Part shown: piece by piece, positions 38,152 to 49,819 of the stretch
How the letters are laid out: every line of letters starts with the position of its first letter
Numbering within the stretch: position 1 is the first letter of the stretch
Assembly: GCA_002633005.1 (NCBI GenBank)
Contig: NMRA01000482.1
Coordinates: forward strand, 43,361-107,360
From: Phoronis australis
Lineage: Eukaryota; Phoronida; Phoronidae
Direction: 5' to 3'
Length of the DNA stretch: 64,000 nt
Notes under the pieces: generated by a model
What the model saw: only the letters and a program-made list of their open reading frames with translations
What the model was told of the DNA's origin: nothing
Databases searched by the model: none
Made by a program: the position numbers and the translations under genes

Positions 38152-38400
38152 TTAACAGAAACAACGGCAACTGGGCGACGAAGAAGAATAGAGCGATGCA
38201 GGAGTATCAGTAGAAACACTAACATCTTCATTAAAGTTACTACCGAGGATGTCCGAAAGAGCTCTCACCAACATGAAGTCGCCATCACCCAGCATGGTCG
38301 GAAACAAGGATAAAAGCGTCCCCTTCAATTCCCTTTGCGAGATAGTTTTTCGTTTCGAGCATGATATAATATAAGTAATTAAAACGTGACAACATGTCAT
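38152..38400 (-). CDS. Candidate first exon, unknown protein
   Basis: From an ATG at about 38400 the minus strand is open to a stop near 38152 and encodes segments such as SQRELKGTLLSLFPTML and LVRALSDILGSNFNED. This mixed hydrophobic/charged pattern is more protein-like than the chance frames nearby. A GTTAGT donor-like site occurs after NFNED, which would allow splicing to the Pro-rich exon below, but no strict consensus donor is present. Product unknown. Confidence 0.28.
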   Translation of the reverse strand: MTCCHVLITYIISCSKRKTISQRELKGTLLSLFPTMLGDGDFMLVRALSDILGSNFNEDVSVSTDTPASLYSSSSPSCRCFC

Positions 38401-38657
38401 GAATTTTTCAGTTTTGGTCTTTAAAGAGACAGTCAAGTATTTCACGTTTATCGACGACGTGTCAACGGAGGCATCGCCGGAATCAGTTAATTGCCGCCGG
38501 TGAAACCTATGGCGCGCTCCTTAGATTAGAGAACCTCACAGAAACGCAAGCCATCGCGAGATATCGCCTGACGTGTTACAGTCGAAACACGTGATCACAC
38601 CAGATTCCTGCGTTTAAAGAGCTTTACCCTAGCTGGTATTCCAACAATAGCAAACAT

Positions 38658-38953
38658 GCGCGCACCCAGGGGTGCTCGGAGGGCTCGAACGAGCCCCCAT
38701 TTGGCAAAGTGGGCAAAAAGGTCCACCTCAGAAAAACAAAAAGTCCGACAAAAGTCCACTAAAAAGGCAGGAACTACCAAACTTCGGCGAATGCATAATT
38801 CTTAGTTCTGAACGTACTCCGTTTTTAGTAAAAGTTCCACAATCTTTTTCGGTAAAATGTCCGCATGTTTTTTAGTAAAATGTCCACTTTTTAGTAAAAG
38901 GTCCACATTCACAACTGAAGATTCGAGCCCCCATTTTTGTGCTGGGTGCGCGC
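38658..38953. mobile_element. ~300 bp inverted-repeat element (GCGCGCACCCA family)
   Basis: Starts GCGCGCACCCAG and ends with its complement TGGGTGCGCGC. GGGGCTCGAA-type subterminal repeats lie inside both ends. The interior contains repeated 'agtaaaa(g/t)gtccac' phrases. A diverged copy in the opposite orientation lies at 59803-60032. Non-coding; no clear target duplication. Confidence 0.65.
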
Positions 38954-39338
38954 GTGCCAAAGATAAAATCTAGGTAGAAACAAATCACAGCGTCCATCGA
39001 CGCCACCATAACTGATTTGCAATCAATAATCTGGAACGCAGTCATTTGCTCCTGTTATAACACTTATAAATACCACTCTTGAATGAGGGCGCTTTTGAAG
39101 GGCAATGCTCTTTTCCGAAAAAAGCCCCATCATTGTCTTTGCCGGAAAGCCTCCTGCGTGTTTTTGTGGACGCAAAATCCCCGCTAATAAATGCAATAAT
39201 GATACATGTATAGTAGTATTTTTATATAATCGGTACAAACTTGTTGTCGATAGATCACGCTATGCATGAACAACTTGATCCTCTGTTGAGTTTTTCTTGC
39301 TACTACTGTGACCAGTGGCGGATTTAAGGGGAGGGGGC
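38810..39338. repeat. Duplicated block, copy 1 (622 bp offset)
   Basis: 38810-39338 is nearly identical to 39432-39960. The junction between the copies contains a single N at 39431. Differences are a handful of substitutions. This looks like two alleles, or one locus assembled twice. See findings. Confidence 0.9.
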
Positions 39339-39430
39339 CAAGGGGGCCATGCCCCCCGAAAAATTCTCCCAGATTCCATTTGGCAGTTGGAATGTCTGAC
39401 CGACAAAATCCTGGTCTGCCCCCCCCCCCC
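39313..39430. mobile_element. CAGTGGCGGAT-family element, copy D, truncated at an assembly gap
   Basis: Starts CAGTGGCGGATTTAAGGGG at 39313, preceded by gtgac. It includes the family core (TCCATTTGGCAGTTGGAAT in inverse sense) and breaks off in a C-run at the N at 39431. Confidence 0.7.
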
Positions 39431-39431
39431 N
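39431..39431. other. Assembly gap (single N)
   Basis: One N after a C10 run. The sequence after it restarts at the position homologous to 38810. Confidence 0.95.
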
Positions 39432-39960
39432 GAACGTACTCCGTTTTTAGTAAAAGTTCCACAATCTTTTTCGGTAAAATGTCCGCATGTTTTTTAGTAA
39501 AATGTCCACTTTTTAGTAAATGGTCCACATTCACAACTGAAGATTCGAGCCCCAATTTTTGTGCTGGGTGCGCGTGTGCCAAAGATAAAATCTAGGTAGA
39601 AACAAATCACAGTGTCCATCGACGCCACCATAACTGATTTGCAATCAATAATCTGGAACGCAGTCATTTTCTCCTGTTACAACACTTATAAATACCACTC
39701 TTGAATGAGGGCGCTTTTGAAGGGCAATGCTCTTTTCCGAAAAAAGCCCCATCATTTTCTTTGCCGGAAAGCCTCCTGCGTGCTTTTTGTGGACGCAAAA
39801 TCCCCGCTAACAAATGCAATAATGATACATGTATAGTAGTATTTTTATATAATCGGTACAAACTTGTTGTCGATAGATCACGCTATGCATGAACAACTTG
39901 ATCCTCTGTTGAGTTTTTCGTGCTACTGCTGTGACCAGTGGCGGATTTAAGGGGAGGGGG
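39432..39960. repeat. Duplicated block, copy 2
   Basis: Second copy of 38810-39338, including the right part of the GCGCGCACCCA element (to about 39575) and the left end of the CAGTGGCGGAT element. Confidence 0.9.
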
Positions 39961-40009
39961 NNNNNNNNNNNNNNNNCCCCCCCCACTTAAAATCCTAGAT
40001 CCTCGCCTG
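39936..40009. mobile_element. CAGTGGCGGAT-family element, copy C, interior lost in a 16-N gap
   Basis: Left end CAGTGGCGGATTTAAGGGG at 39936, Ns at 39961-39976, right end AAAATCCTAGATCCTCGCCTG to 40009. The flanks carry the 5 bp duplication gtgac at 39931-39935 and 40010-40014. The same gtgac precedes copy D. Confidence 0.8.
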
Positions 40010-40014
40010 GTGAC

Positions 40015-43000
40015 CATAGACTACAGTAAAGTACAGTACAGTACATGGACCGCCAACTCAATGCACAACCTCTAAGATTTTGCTCACGAACCGCGACCGT
40101 CAAAACTGGCCGCAACGCCACTATTCATTACTATATAGTGGCTCCTGGTGTAATGCACGTTTCACTTGCGGTAAGTGCGTCATTTGCTCAGCTCACTAAA
40201 CGGGAGCTACACTGTATAGAGTTGTGAATTGGACGAGAGTGGTGCCTCCTCTTGTAATTTCATGGAAAGATACCGGGTTACAGGCCCATGGCCGGATAGT
40301 CAAAAACCTAACATGACACCAAGTATTCTTCAGGGTGTATTTTTGAAAACGGGGAGACATATTTTCGGAAACTGTCAAACAATTTATGATGCAATTTTAA
40401 AACAAATAGTTAGTATTAATTATTCACCCAAGAATGTTTTCGAATAACGTAAAAGTGAATAGCCCTTCTGTAAAAGGGTGTCGGCTTGTATTGATAAAGA
40501 ATCCATGCAAAAAGCCCATGTATGCAAGAATCATTTTTGTTCAGTAGTCGGTGAATTGTTTAAATGCGTCCTATTTAATGTATGAAGTTGTTTCTCAATA
40601 GCAGAGAGGATTTTATTGTCCATGCATGTGCTGTTTTCGCATTCAGCACACACAGCGCCATATAACTGTCGTTCACACTGTGCTACGGTTAGTTTTCAAC
40701 AGTGTTTCCCATTATGTCATGCCACCTCAGGTAGAAACACGATTCCATTACGTAATGCCTTGCCAAATACATACGCATAAATTGTTTAGAACAATCCAAC
40801 AGATTTTCAAAACATACAAACAGTTTCCAATGTTTTTTTGGAAAATTCTCCGAACTTTCGGAAATTTGGACGGTTTAGGCAAATGGTGGGACGGTGTCGT
40901 GCCATAGCAATTTTGCAAAATTAGATGAATGTATTCAAAAGTCAAAGCCGGCAGGCATGGACATGGTTGGACATTATTGACGGTCCTGATTACAGTCCAG
41001 GTGCTGGGCAGAAGGTCATGTACATGGAGGATTTTATCCCGACACTGTGGTTCCGCACACTGGTCTTTAACTGACACCACTGCAATCAAAACTCAGAAAG
41101 TATAAACTAAGGAGATAATGCATATGTCGTGTTTTGAAAATTTAAAGACGTTTAAATTTGTTGCCGGCATTCGTTCGCATTATGGGCAGTAAACAACGTT
41201 CGTCACAAGCCGTACAAGTAAGCTTCCCCAGTGAGAAGGGTGTGGGAAAGCTAGCCCTCTACGTGGAAACCATCATTATGTGTTAACCAAGCTTAGGTGG
41301 AAGCACCTTGCTTCATATTTTGCAAAAATCTAGTTTTTTTCAATGTGAGTGCACGTGATTGTCTTCGCCAATTCTGCGAGCACACCTGATGGCGACCTCT
41401 ATATATGTTTACCAATCAGACGTATAAGCTGGTTGACTTGTCGCAACCGGCGAAGTTATTCAAGTGCACCTGAGACTACCCGCTGGTTCCCCACGTGCCT
41501 TGCCAGCACTCACTCAGGTATCACGCAATGGCACGCGCTTTAGCATTGGTTAATGCAACTTCGGTAGTCATTTTGTTAGCTTTACAACAACGTGAAAAAA
41601 TGGCGGACTACGAACGATTTTAGCCTTTTCATGCCGCAAGTGGCGTAGCACCAACTATTTCGTTTCTGCAGTGATGTTTAATGAGCCGCGTGCTTGAAGC
41701 ACACAATAAACACGTACATGTACTCTGACCAATTTAACGGTGTGTTATTCAAACTAGATCATAAACAAAAGTCATCGATAGTAGAAAAATGCACTCCGAA
41801 ATCGACGCAACCACAATTTCTGGGATTCACATTTTCCTTAACATAAATTTAAGCACCGATTTGTCTGTACCACAGACCACGTTTACACTCCCTCCATCAC
41901 ATGCCAGTTTGTTTGCGTAAAGCGCTCATGCCTGTTGAGAATTCGACCAGCCACTCAGAAACGCCGGTCTAAAATAAATTCTCGAGGAAAATTAAGTGAT
42001 ACCTGCATGCTGGCTACCATCTAGCGGCCCGCAGGGAACCTGCGAGCTGAGACTACTCACAGAAGTGCGTCTTATGCTTATTCCCAATTCAATCACGACA
42101 TCTGTTGGGCGGATTGTGACACTAATTGAGCAGTGGAGTAGCCAATGAGATCAATATAGATATACGCTCATTGAGGTTAGCCACCTTGGGACGGCCGAAG
42201 GGGGCTATGATCCCACTCGTTCCGTCAAAGAAGTTAGTCACTAGGCCCGTGAACGTGCATGGGCAACTTATAATTTATTGAACAAATAAGAACTATCACT
42301 CAGAGAATATATAGGCGCACGTGAGCTCCGGAGTCAACGTGTGAAGCCGCACATGTCAGCCTTATGAGCAAGTAAAGCCAAAAGCCTCACTTGGCGCTGG
42401 TCGCATTTGACTTGCTTGGCCGTGAGAAGACATTTAGTTCTCAAAATTCTGACACATTTTACGGAAACTGCCGGAATATCACGAGTGATATTAGAGTCAT
42501 GTTATTTTTGAAATTTGTTGTAGTACAACACAAAAAATCAAAATAAGCACTTTTATCCAGCAATTTAGGTTTAGATCATTGAAAAATTGGTGTATTTCAA
42601 TGAACACAAAAGCAGATTCACTTGCAGATTGTTTCAATAAAACATAATTGACGAAATTCACGCGAGCATTTTTTATTTCAAACAATAGCAAAAACATCTT
42701 CTTCTGTCGAATCACGAATGGAAGCAACAACAACGCATTTGAAAATAGCTACAATGTGAGTTTGAATCTTGTTAATTTCCAGAAAAAAACAAACTTACAT
42801 CTGTATCACATCCAATAGGGACAAGAATCTTCAGGAACTTGTATCGCCTTAGTCAGCGGTTAACGGTCTACCGCCAACCAGCGCTCAGAAACTTGGGATA
42901 TCTCCTCACCAAGCCTCAACTGACTAAACCCACTTTGAGGTTTGGGGACAAGGCTGATATAATAGAGATAATAGAGTGCTTCCGAATTATATCATTTATC

Positions 43001-43292
43001 CGCCATGTTAGAGGATAAACATTTCAGTATGTTATCGTGAAGCCTAGATAAGTTTCTACATGAATTCTGAGTCGCTGCCATCTCGTTTCACTGAAATTTT
43101 AGAACAGATTGGAACGTTCTGAAATGGATCCGCGAGTTTGGTGTAACAGGCCTCTTTCCAACTTAGGGTATCGATTTGCTTATGCGTATGCGCCAATTGT
43201 CTCGGTAGGTTGCTTAGAAAAAACTCTGAGAAAAGTAAGTGATTAAGTTATCAAAATGGAAACTGTGATGATTTAGGAAAAAGCCACCATAC
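40015..43292. other. Non-coding stretch, nothing recognised
   Basis: No supported gene. Possible intronic DNA of the minus-strand gene to which exon 43293-43549 belongs. Confidence 0.4.
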
Positions 43293-43549
43293 CTGTTGGA
43301 GGATATACGTACTGCCGCGGATTGTGATTCATTTGCACAGTCACGTGGTGTTTCTTGTTCCTCTCGTCGACGAAAGTGAGAGTCGCGTGGCATTTTGTGT
43401 GTTCAAAAAATCCTTCGTGTCCTTGAATATTGACAGAGAAATCGAATTCTTTTACGTGGTCAACCTCTTGCCCGGCTGGAATCTCGTAAACAAACTTTCG
43501 AGACATAACTTGGGTATCTTTGTAAGGTGTTGAAAAGGATATCGTCGTT
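43293..43549 (-). CDS. Internal coding exon of an unidentified gene
   Basis: The 257 bp minus-strand exon has an acceptor TTTGATTTTCAG above 43549 and a donor CAACAG|GTATGG below 43293. It encodes 85 full codons: TTISFSTPYKDTQVMSRK, then EIPAGQEVDHVKEFDFSV and HATLTFVDERNKKHHVTV, ending near YVYPPT. Alternating hydrophobic residues suggest a beta-sandwich, and two Cys/His-containing strands are visible. Phase is 2 at the 5' side and 1 at the 3' side. The 5' phase fits the donor of exon 52718-52902, so both may be from one gene (intron about 9.2 kb). I do not recognise the family. Confidence 0.6.
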
Positions 43550-45050
43550 CTGAAAATCAAACGTTTTTTCACGTCTTGGTTAATCGTTTCAAGCCCAAAT
43601 GAGTATATTCTAAATAAAGGAATTAATATATATGTTATTCAAAGAAAATCATGGAATGCTGTAACGCGATTGGCTAATTTTAAGCTGGCAGGTGTCACCC
43701 GCTAGTGCGACATCAGCAGTTGAGTGATTGCGGCGTTGCTTCTGGAAAGCGAAGAGTTGAAAGGCAAGCAATTGGTTTTAGGGACAACAACGTATGCAGG
43801 ATTGACGACTTGATCTGATGACGTTCAATCAAAGCAATAAAGGACCGCAGGAAAGCGGGAGGACGAGCCTCCAATAATTTGCAGGGGTAACGTTGAAACC
43901 GTTGCGATTGGTATAGACGATGGGCCGGAGCCGTCGAGAAAAGAATAAGTTACAGCGAAATACGTAGTCGAGAGAAAATTTGTCAACTTCCAGGTTTTAC
44001 CCTTTGAGTTTTTTTGCAGTATAATAAAAGATACTCTTAACCCACTTCAAACTGTGCTATTGATTATGATGCATGCTTCCAAAAAGTCCGAAAGAGTTTG
44101 TCATGTATGAATTTTTAAGATCAAAATGATTGGGACTGTTAAAATTCTAGAAAACAATTATTGGACGAAAACTGCCCTTCACTAGGGAAGTTCGCTCAAG
44201 CAAGGAACAATGCAGCCACCCGTAGTTCTCCGTCTTCCGCTTTTTTGAAACTGTCGCTTGATATTAAATCGGAGCCTGAAGGAGAGGTGTCTTGATAATA
44301 GCATCAATTGCTGCTCATTACCTTTTTGATGCTATATTTGTTTTGAAATTTACGCCTCTCGGCCCTTAGAGGGGACCTGTTCATGGCATGCATAGCCACC
44401 TTTCTTGTTGTTATTGCTTTCCTGAAGTAGCCGCTTACGGAGGGGTCCGTTTTAGTTTCCCGCGAAACATCGGAGCAGTGCGAATATTTCGCAAGTTTGC
44501 ACTGCTCTATAGAGTTAACGTGAACAATACATTTTCCCATTTCCTAGGGAAGCTGTCATACACAATTTTTTTATGCAATTAATTTTTTAGCATTATAGTA
44601 CCCATAAATATGTAAAAAGCTTTTGAACATAAGGTTTATGTTTGTTTCATGAATCCGTGTAAATGTACTGTTTGGCTAGTAATACCAAATTGTTAAATAG
44701 AAAATCATGTTTCTTATAAAATCCAAGGATAACATTTTTGGGAAAGGGACAGTTGGGAAGCTGAATGAGAAACTTTTGAAGTAGTTTTCTGAATTCCTTT
44801 CAAAAATCTTGTACACGGCAACATTCCCGAAAACGGTGTTACAGCGTCTCTGGGGCTTTATTACGAAAGGAACATAAATTAGAATCCCGAACTAGGATTT
44901 TGACTAAAAATTAATATTTGTTGCAACAATCCAGTGTAATATTCTAAATTGGAACCATCTATTGTCGAGATCCTTTGAAATTTCATACGGCTATGGGTAT
45001 GCTTTCTTCCAGTCCAAGCTATCTCGTAATGTCATTAAAGACAGAACAAA
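43550..45050. other. Non-coding stretch, nothing recognised
   Basis: AT-rich. Probably partly intron and partly the 3' end of the LINE remnant that follows. Confidence 0.4.
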
Positions 45051-45059
45051 TAATGTCTA

Positions 45060-45960
45060 CAGCCTCTCAAATATCTTTCCGTAAGTGAGTAATTTCAAAA
45101 GGCATACAGGGAGAATAGATATTAACACTTAAATTTACTTTTAAGATAGACTTTTTTGAAACGCTCTTAGAACAGAAACAACACCATTATATTCTAAAAA
45201 GTTGGGTTTTACATCGAACCCATTTATCATGTTCTAAACTAAAGAAAACGCTATCAGAGGTATACGTACATTGTATCTCTGATAAATCTTAAGCCTTTTA
45301 CAATCCATGACTTATAATGAAACACTTCTGCCTCCGATCCTCAAGTTACTATTAAACAACAAAGGTTGGTCCAAAAAGCGTTCTTTACTCGAAGCAATTA
45401 TTTTCTTATACAAAGATGTCATACTTCCAAATACGTCGCATAAGTAAGAATTATCAATTAGAGTTGATTACCAATTTCGACTTAATAAAGTCTTCTCTAA
45501 ATGAAGCAAAATTCTTCAAGAACAGGTAGAGTGCGTTTAGTAACTGACCAATTTTAGACGCAGGGCTTTCAAGATATCTACAGACCATGGCGAGTCTTAA
45601 AGCTTTGATGAATGTTTGTACATTGACCATTTGAGGTCCCCCTTGATCTAGACCTAAACAGGCCGTAGTTCGTTTAATTTTATCATTACGAGCCTGCCAT
45701 ATAAATCTAAAGAATATTGTATTTAATCCATTCACGACTTTTACTGGTGGATTTGGTTAACTTGACAACAAAAAATAAGTTTAGAAATGGCTAACGTTGT
45801 AATTACAGTTACTCTTCCAAGAGGATGGGTGACTATTTACGACAACACACGACTTGATATTACTAAAAAAAAGACTTTTACCCACTTTCTGATCAATCAA
45901 CTAAAATTCTGGAAAGATAAGTTTTACACGAATAAATTCTGAACATTTCTTGGGAGAGCA
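45060..45960 (-). pseudogene. Dead LINE (non-LTR retrotransposon) reverse-transcriptase C-terminal region
   Basis: Read on the minus strand, pieces in different frames follow the order seen in LINE ORF2 proteins. GRVTVITTLAISKLI (about 45750-45835) comes first, then INKLFFNFIW-like LNTIFFRFIWQARNDKIKR (45670-45735). The post-palm block GGPQMVNVQTFIKALRLA follows, and lower down FWDQPLLFNSNLRIGG. Frame changes and stops separate them, so it is non-functional. The block order is that of L1-like/Tx1-type elements of aquatic animals; exact clade uncertain. The catalytic palm (YADD box) is missing, as expected of a 5'-truncated insertion. Confidence 0.75.
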
Positions 45961-46490
45961 CCCTCACACCCATGTGCGATGACCCTTTCGCTTGCCCGTC
46001 AATTACATGTACATGTATCTGCGCTTGCCTTCGGAGATTCCTTGGAAACTCCATACAGTGAACTGCGGATACAATACATAAAATCTTGCAAATTATGGCT
46101 TCGTGCTTTATTTTTTATAAATTGTGACGGTTTCAAAATGTCAATACTTGTGTTCTTGTAATCTGTCAGAAGGTTCATTCGTGTCTGATTCACATGTGGA
46201 TTTTGACGCAGACTAGTGACATTTGGTCCGTTTTAAATTACAATCCCCATTCCTTGCAGCAGCCCCCTGAAACTTGAGTTCCTCTGTCTTGAAATAGCAT
46301 CCACAGCAATATACAAGACTTCCCGGAACGTCACCTTTCAAAGTGTAGCCTCAATCCGTGACCCTAATGCCGTGAACGTTCTCCAAACTGGACTCTTAAA
46401 ATGGGGAATCAGTCCTTTTGTCTCATTTTTACACTCCTAAATTGGCAAGAAAAAACAAGAGAAGTTTCCAAGACGATGTTTCTCAGTGCT
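45961..46490. other. Non-coding stretch
   Basis: Nothing recognised beyond TACATGTACATGTA-type simple palindromes near 46005. Confidence 0.5.
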
Positions 46491-46675
46491 GTAGTGAGGC
46501 GTAGGCGCACATAGGCGCAGCCAACCACCTTTTTACAATTTAACGTAGCGCCTACGCACCGTAAGTTACGGTATAGTGGGACGTAGACGCACGTAGGGGC
46601 ACACAATAACATTTGACATTTTAACGTAGCCCGTACACACCGTAATTTAAATGACGGTATAGTGGGACGTAGTCT
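46491..46675. repeat. Two diverged tandem copies of an ~85 bp unit
   Basis: Copy 1 (46491-46572) and copy 2 (46573-46659) share TAGTG-GGCGTAGGCGCA, TTTAACGTAGC and CACCGTAA...ACGGTA. A third copy starts and breaks off after 46660. Short inverted CGTAGGCGCA/TGCGCCTACG pairs lie within. Confidence 0.7.
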
Positions 46676-47400
46676 TCTTAATAAGACAGCTTACGGTATT
46701 GATACGCTGATACGCTGACGGCAGCATTGTTGCCGAATATTTCGGCGCGCGCGATCGCCAGGCATGCTTTGACGAGCCCATGATTGGCAAAACTCGGGTA
46801 TAAAAGTAAACAGCTTCATTTCATTGAACGCACTATATCAACATTTGGAGATAAATTAAGACACAAACACTAATTCGTGAGATCGGAGCATGTTTTTGGG
46901 ATTACTACGATATTTGAAAATTCCCACCATTCAGAATCTTGCGCTGATGCACAATATGCTAGAACTCTCAAGCCTGTTATTATCATAGTTATTTATTATA
47001 GTGACATAAGGGTGCCAGTAAATACAATATCAAAGACAGAACATTCACCACACACCCCAGCCTCAATGGGCTTACTCAGTCACCTAATAATAATTAAATC
47101 ATTACATAACATATTGCACAAGCTCAAATATGACCACTTCGGACTAGTTTATGAACAAATAATTACTTTTAACCTGCAAAGCGTCTTGAATGAATTTAGC
47201 TAGAACTTTCAAGTTATTTTGAAATATTTGAGGTAGGGCAGAATCCCGTATAAAACATGGTCGAATGTGAGTACATTTTTCACAATCAAAAATGAAATGA
47301 ACTTCATCTTTAATTCCGTTTTTTTTCTGTTTGTGGATGTATAATGCCGAAATACAACTATGATACAAACAGAAAACCTCATTCGTGGGAAGGTTCGTGT
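46676..47400. other. Non-coding stretch before the hAT remnant
   Basis: No coding signal recognised. It may include the decayed 5' part of the transposon. Confidence 0.4.
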
Positions 47401-48104
47401 CCTTAGTCTATGGTTGATAATACCGGGCAGGCATTCGCCGCTGCACTGACATGCGCTCAAGAGAAGAGGTCATTTGGGTCACTGGAACTTAAGGAAATCC
47501 TTAAAGGAACAACCATGACCATACGTCCTGGACAGGTTATTCAAAATGTTGTGAACTGGAAGCGGCGTTCACTTGACAATTATGAGAAGTCATTTTGCTC
47601 TTTTCTGGGCATCTTGGACCCCACAACGTGGCCGATGGGATCTGGGCTAAGACATGGCGAGCACGAAATCGGGGATATTTGCGAGAGGTTTGGGCTGGTT
47701 GCCACAACGGCAATCAGGGGAATGTGTGAGTTCGTAGCAATGGAAGGGACGGTTCGAGTAGACAACCTACCAAGTGCTCTGCGACAACTAGAACTCCGCA
47801 TAAGACTCTTACTTGTAGTACAGCTGCTTGTCAGCCAGGATTCAGCGAAATGAATCGGGTTATAACAGACGCTCGCTCTTGTTTGTTATTAAAAGCTACC
47901 TTCAGCTTGATGTTTGGCAAGGTCAATGGTCCCCCGCTTTCCATGTTCGACCCACAACCTTACGCCATTGGTTGCGACAACACAGAACTGCTGATAGTTC
48001 ACAGTCCAGACCATGTAACTTGGAGAAGAACAAGACTGCCGACAAGAAAATTTGTGGAGGAATCTGTAACTAAACACTCTTATCTTTGGACAGGTCACTA
48101 GTAC
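47401..48104 (+). pseudogene. hAT-type transposase C-terminal fragment (ZNF862/KIAA1586-like), frameshifted
   Basis: Frame 1 (47410-47853) contains FLGILDPTTWP, HGEHEIGDICERFGL and REFVAM-like blocks. These match the region before the dimerisation domain of hAT transposases of the domesticated ZNF862 type. Near 47790-47805 the homology moves to another frame, which reads TCSTAACQPGFSEMNRV, the hAT dimerisation signature (usual form ST-A-C-E-RGFS-MN). It continues through FGKVNGPPLSMFDPQPY to a stop near 48101. One frameshift and the absent catalytic N-terminal two thirds show it is dead. The N-terminal DDE residues are not in the window. Confidence 0.8.
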
Positions 48105-48658
48105 CTGGTATGTTACTAACTTTAAAACTAAATGAAAATAAGAACAGCTGCTTACAAGAAAGCCCTACTTGGAGTATATGCATTATATATACGTGTGTAG
48201 CGCAGACACGTGTACGTTTTTGGCGTTCAGCTCATTAATAATACGTAAGTGCTTGTGTAACATCGTGTTTGTGTAATTTGTCTTTTAAGAGTATCCAATT
48301 ATGAAATTTTAGATTAATGTTACAAGATGTAGTAACATATTTTGGTGTTATACCTTAGGCGGAGGACACACCCAACGGGCGACTAGAAACGCCACCAGAA
48401 TATCGTTTCTAAGCGTTACGGGTCTATTCTCCTTTGCAATTTTGTTGGGCCCCTCCGATTGGAATGCACGCTGACAGCTGCCTTCGAATATGTTTTGTTG
48501 GGCCCCCTTTCTGCGCCATCCTAGATCCGCCACCGCAGAATCGAAGTAAATACACACTCGTGTGTCAAAAATAGGCCTACATGTCTTTCGAGCTCAATAG
48601 ATTCTTAGAGCTCAAGGCGATAGGCAGGGCTTTGGATGCCTACGTACCTCAAATTTTA

Positions 48659-48838
48659 CCACTACAGCAGTGATGTTTCTTCTAATAAAGTCCGAAGTAA
48701 TACTATTTCTTCCTGGGCAATGTACTTATCTGGATCTCGCAGCTCATGGCACAAGGTTGTAACGTTACTTTCATTACCCCACAAAGAGTGAATTTCATAA
48801 AAATACCGCCAAAGGTCAAAATCATATCCTAAACACCC
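48659..48838 (-). other. Possible terminal exon inside the duplicated block, doubtful
   Basis: The minus strand is open from about 48856 to TAG at 48659-48661 (YDFDLWRYFYEIHSLWGNES, later EEIVLLRTLLEETSLL). An acceptor-like TTGCATAG would join it in phase with the donor of 52718-52902. Against it, five base differences with the second copy (50388-50582) give four amino-acid changes, a ratio not expected for a conserved coding exon. Confidence 0.25.
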
Positions 48839-49249
48839 GTGGCTATGCAAGGTCATTTACCAGCAAACGATTCGGTCGATCTTCAAGAGGGTAAGGCAAC
48901 CGCATGGAGCATAAGAGTGCGAGATAGCTACGTACATGTACACGGGGAGGCAATTTTGATGAGGACGCGTTTTGGGAAACTGATCAATGCTTGTCGTTCA
49001 TGTTACTATGGACTTTGCATGGGAAAAGACAAAGCAGCTTATTATTTTAAATGACTTATCTATTATATAAAATTCATCGTTTGCACAAACTCCGTCTCCC
49101 CCGCTCCACTACAGACCTTCGTTGCTCCCGTTTCGGCACCGCCTTGGTCCCAGGTATTGCACCGGCCCTTGTTTGGATTCGAGGTGTTCTATTTTTTTCT
49201 CGCGGGCCGTTTTTTCGCGGACGCGGAGGGAGGGTGGCCAGTTTCGTAC

Positions 49250-49345
49250 CGGCCTTGGTGACGTCAGTCGGTCGGCTCAAAGGCCTGGGTGACATCACTC
49301 CATTGGCTTAATTTCACTCCCTCCGGCTTCTGTCGCGTATATAAT
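49250..49345 (+). promoter_or_regulatory. Promoter-like cluster (CRE, CCAAT, TATA)
   Basis: In order: GTGACGTCAG at about 49258 (palindromic CRE), CCATTGG at about 49301 and GTATATAATTC at about 49337. About 85 bp further on, ATG at 49431 opens a short frame with a hydrophobic start (SSVILLLKLRCALGAIA). A donor-like GAG|GTAATT follows at about 49511. The same set occurs in copy 2 (51005-51070, ATG 51156). Plausible promoter plus first exon, unproven. Confidence 0.25.
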
Positions 49346-49819
49346 TCATCGGGCCTGTCGCCGCCAAAATTAATGATGCCTCACTAAAAAAAAATTACTC
49401 TTTCTTGAGTAAACTAAATTATTTACCCGGATGTTGGAAAATTGGCGTTCTTCAGTTATTCTGCTGCTAAAATTGCGATGCGCTTTGGGTGCCATTGCGT
49501 CACCTATCGAGGTAATTTCCATGTTCTTCAATCAACTGTGGAGGTTGCGTACATGTCATAACAATCAGAAGTGGTTTCATTTCGTTACAAGTTTTTATTA
49601 TTTTAATACCAAAAAACAATTTCAGAAAATACTCTCGAGAGATATCTTAAAGTTTTGGGAAATGACGCGTACGTGCGCGTGTCACGACGGCAGATAGTAG
49701 GATTTTCCTTTAAGGCGGAGAATTACGAAAAATATCGTTTATTAGATTTTGTTTACTTCTATAAACGGCTGTAACAGGCACTGTGAATGTCGAATCATAC
49801 CCAGATTCTGCATGCACCC

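Larger units (their letters stand above)
48104..49819. repeat. 1.7 kb near-identical duplication, copy 1
   Basis: Matches 49821-51546 almost base for base (roughly 1-2% substitutions by eye, plus a ~10 bp insertion near 50172). The copies abut with only one N between them. Confidence 0.95.

Noticed and set aside
40748-41089. 113-codon minus frame with several Cys
   Set aside because: No splice-bounded structure, domain or repeat of Cys spacing I recognise.
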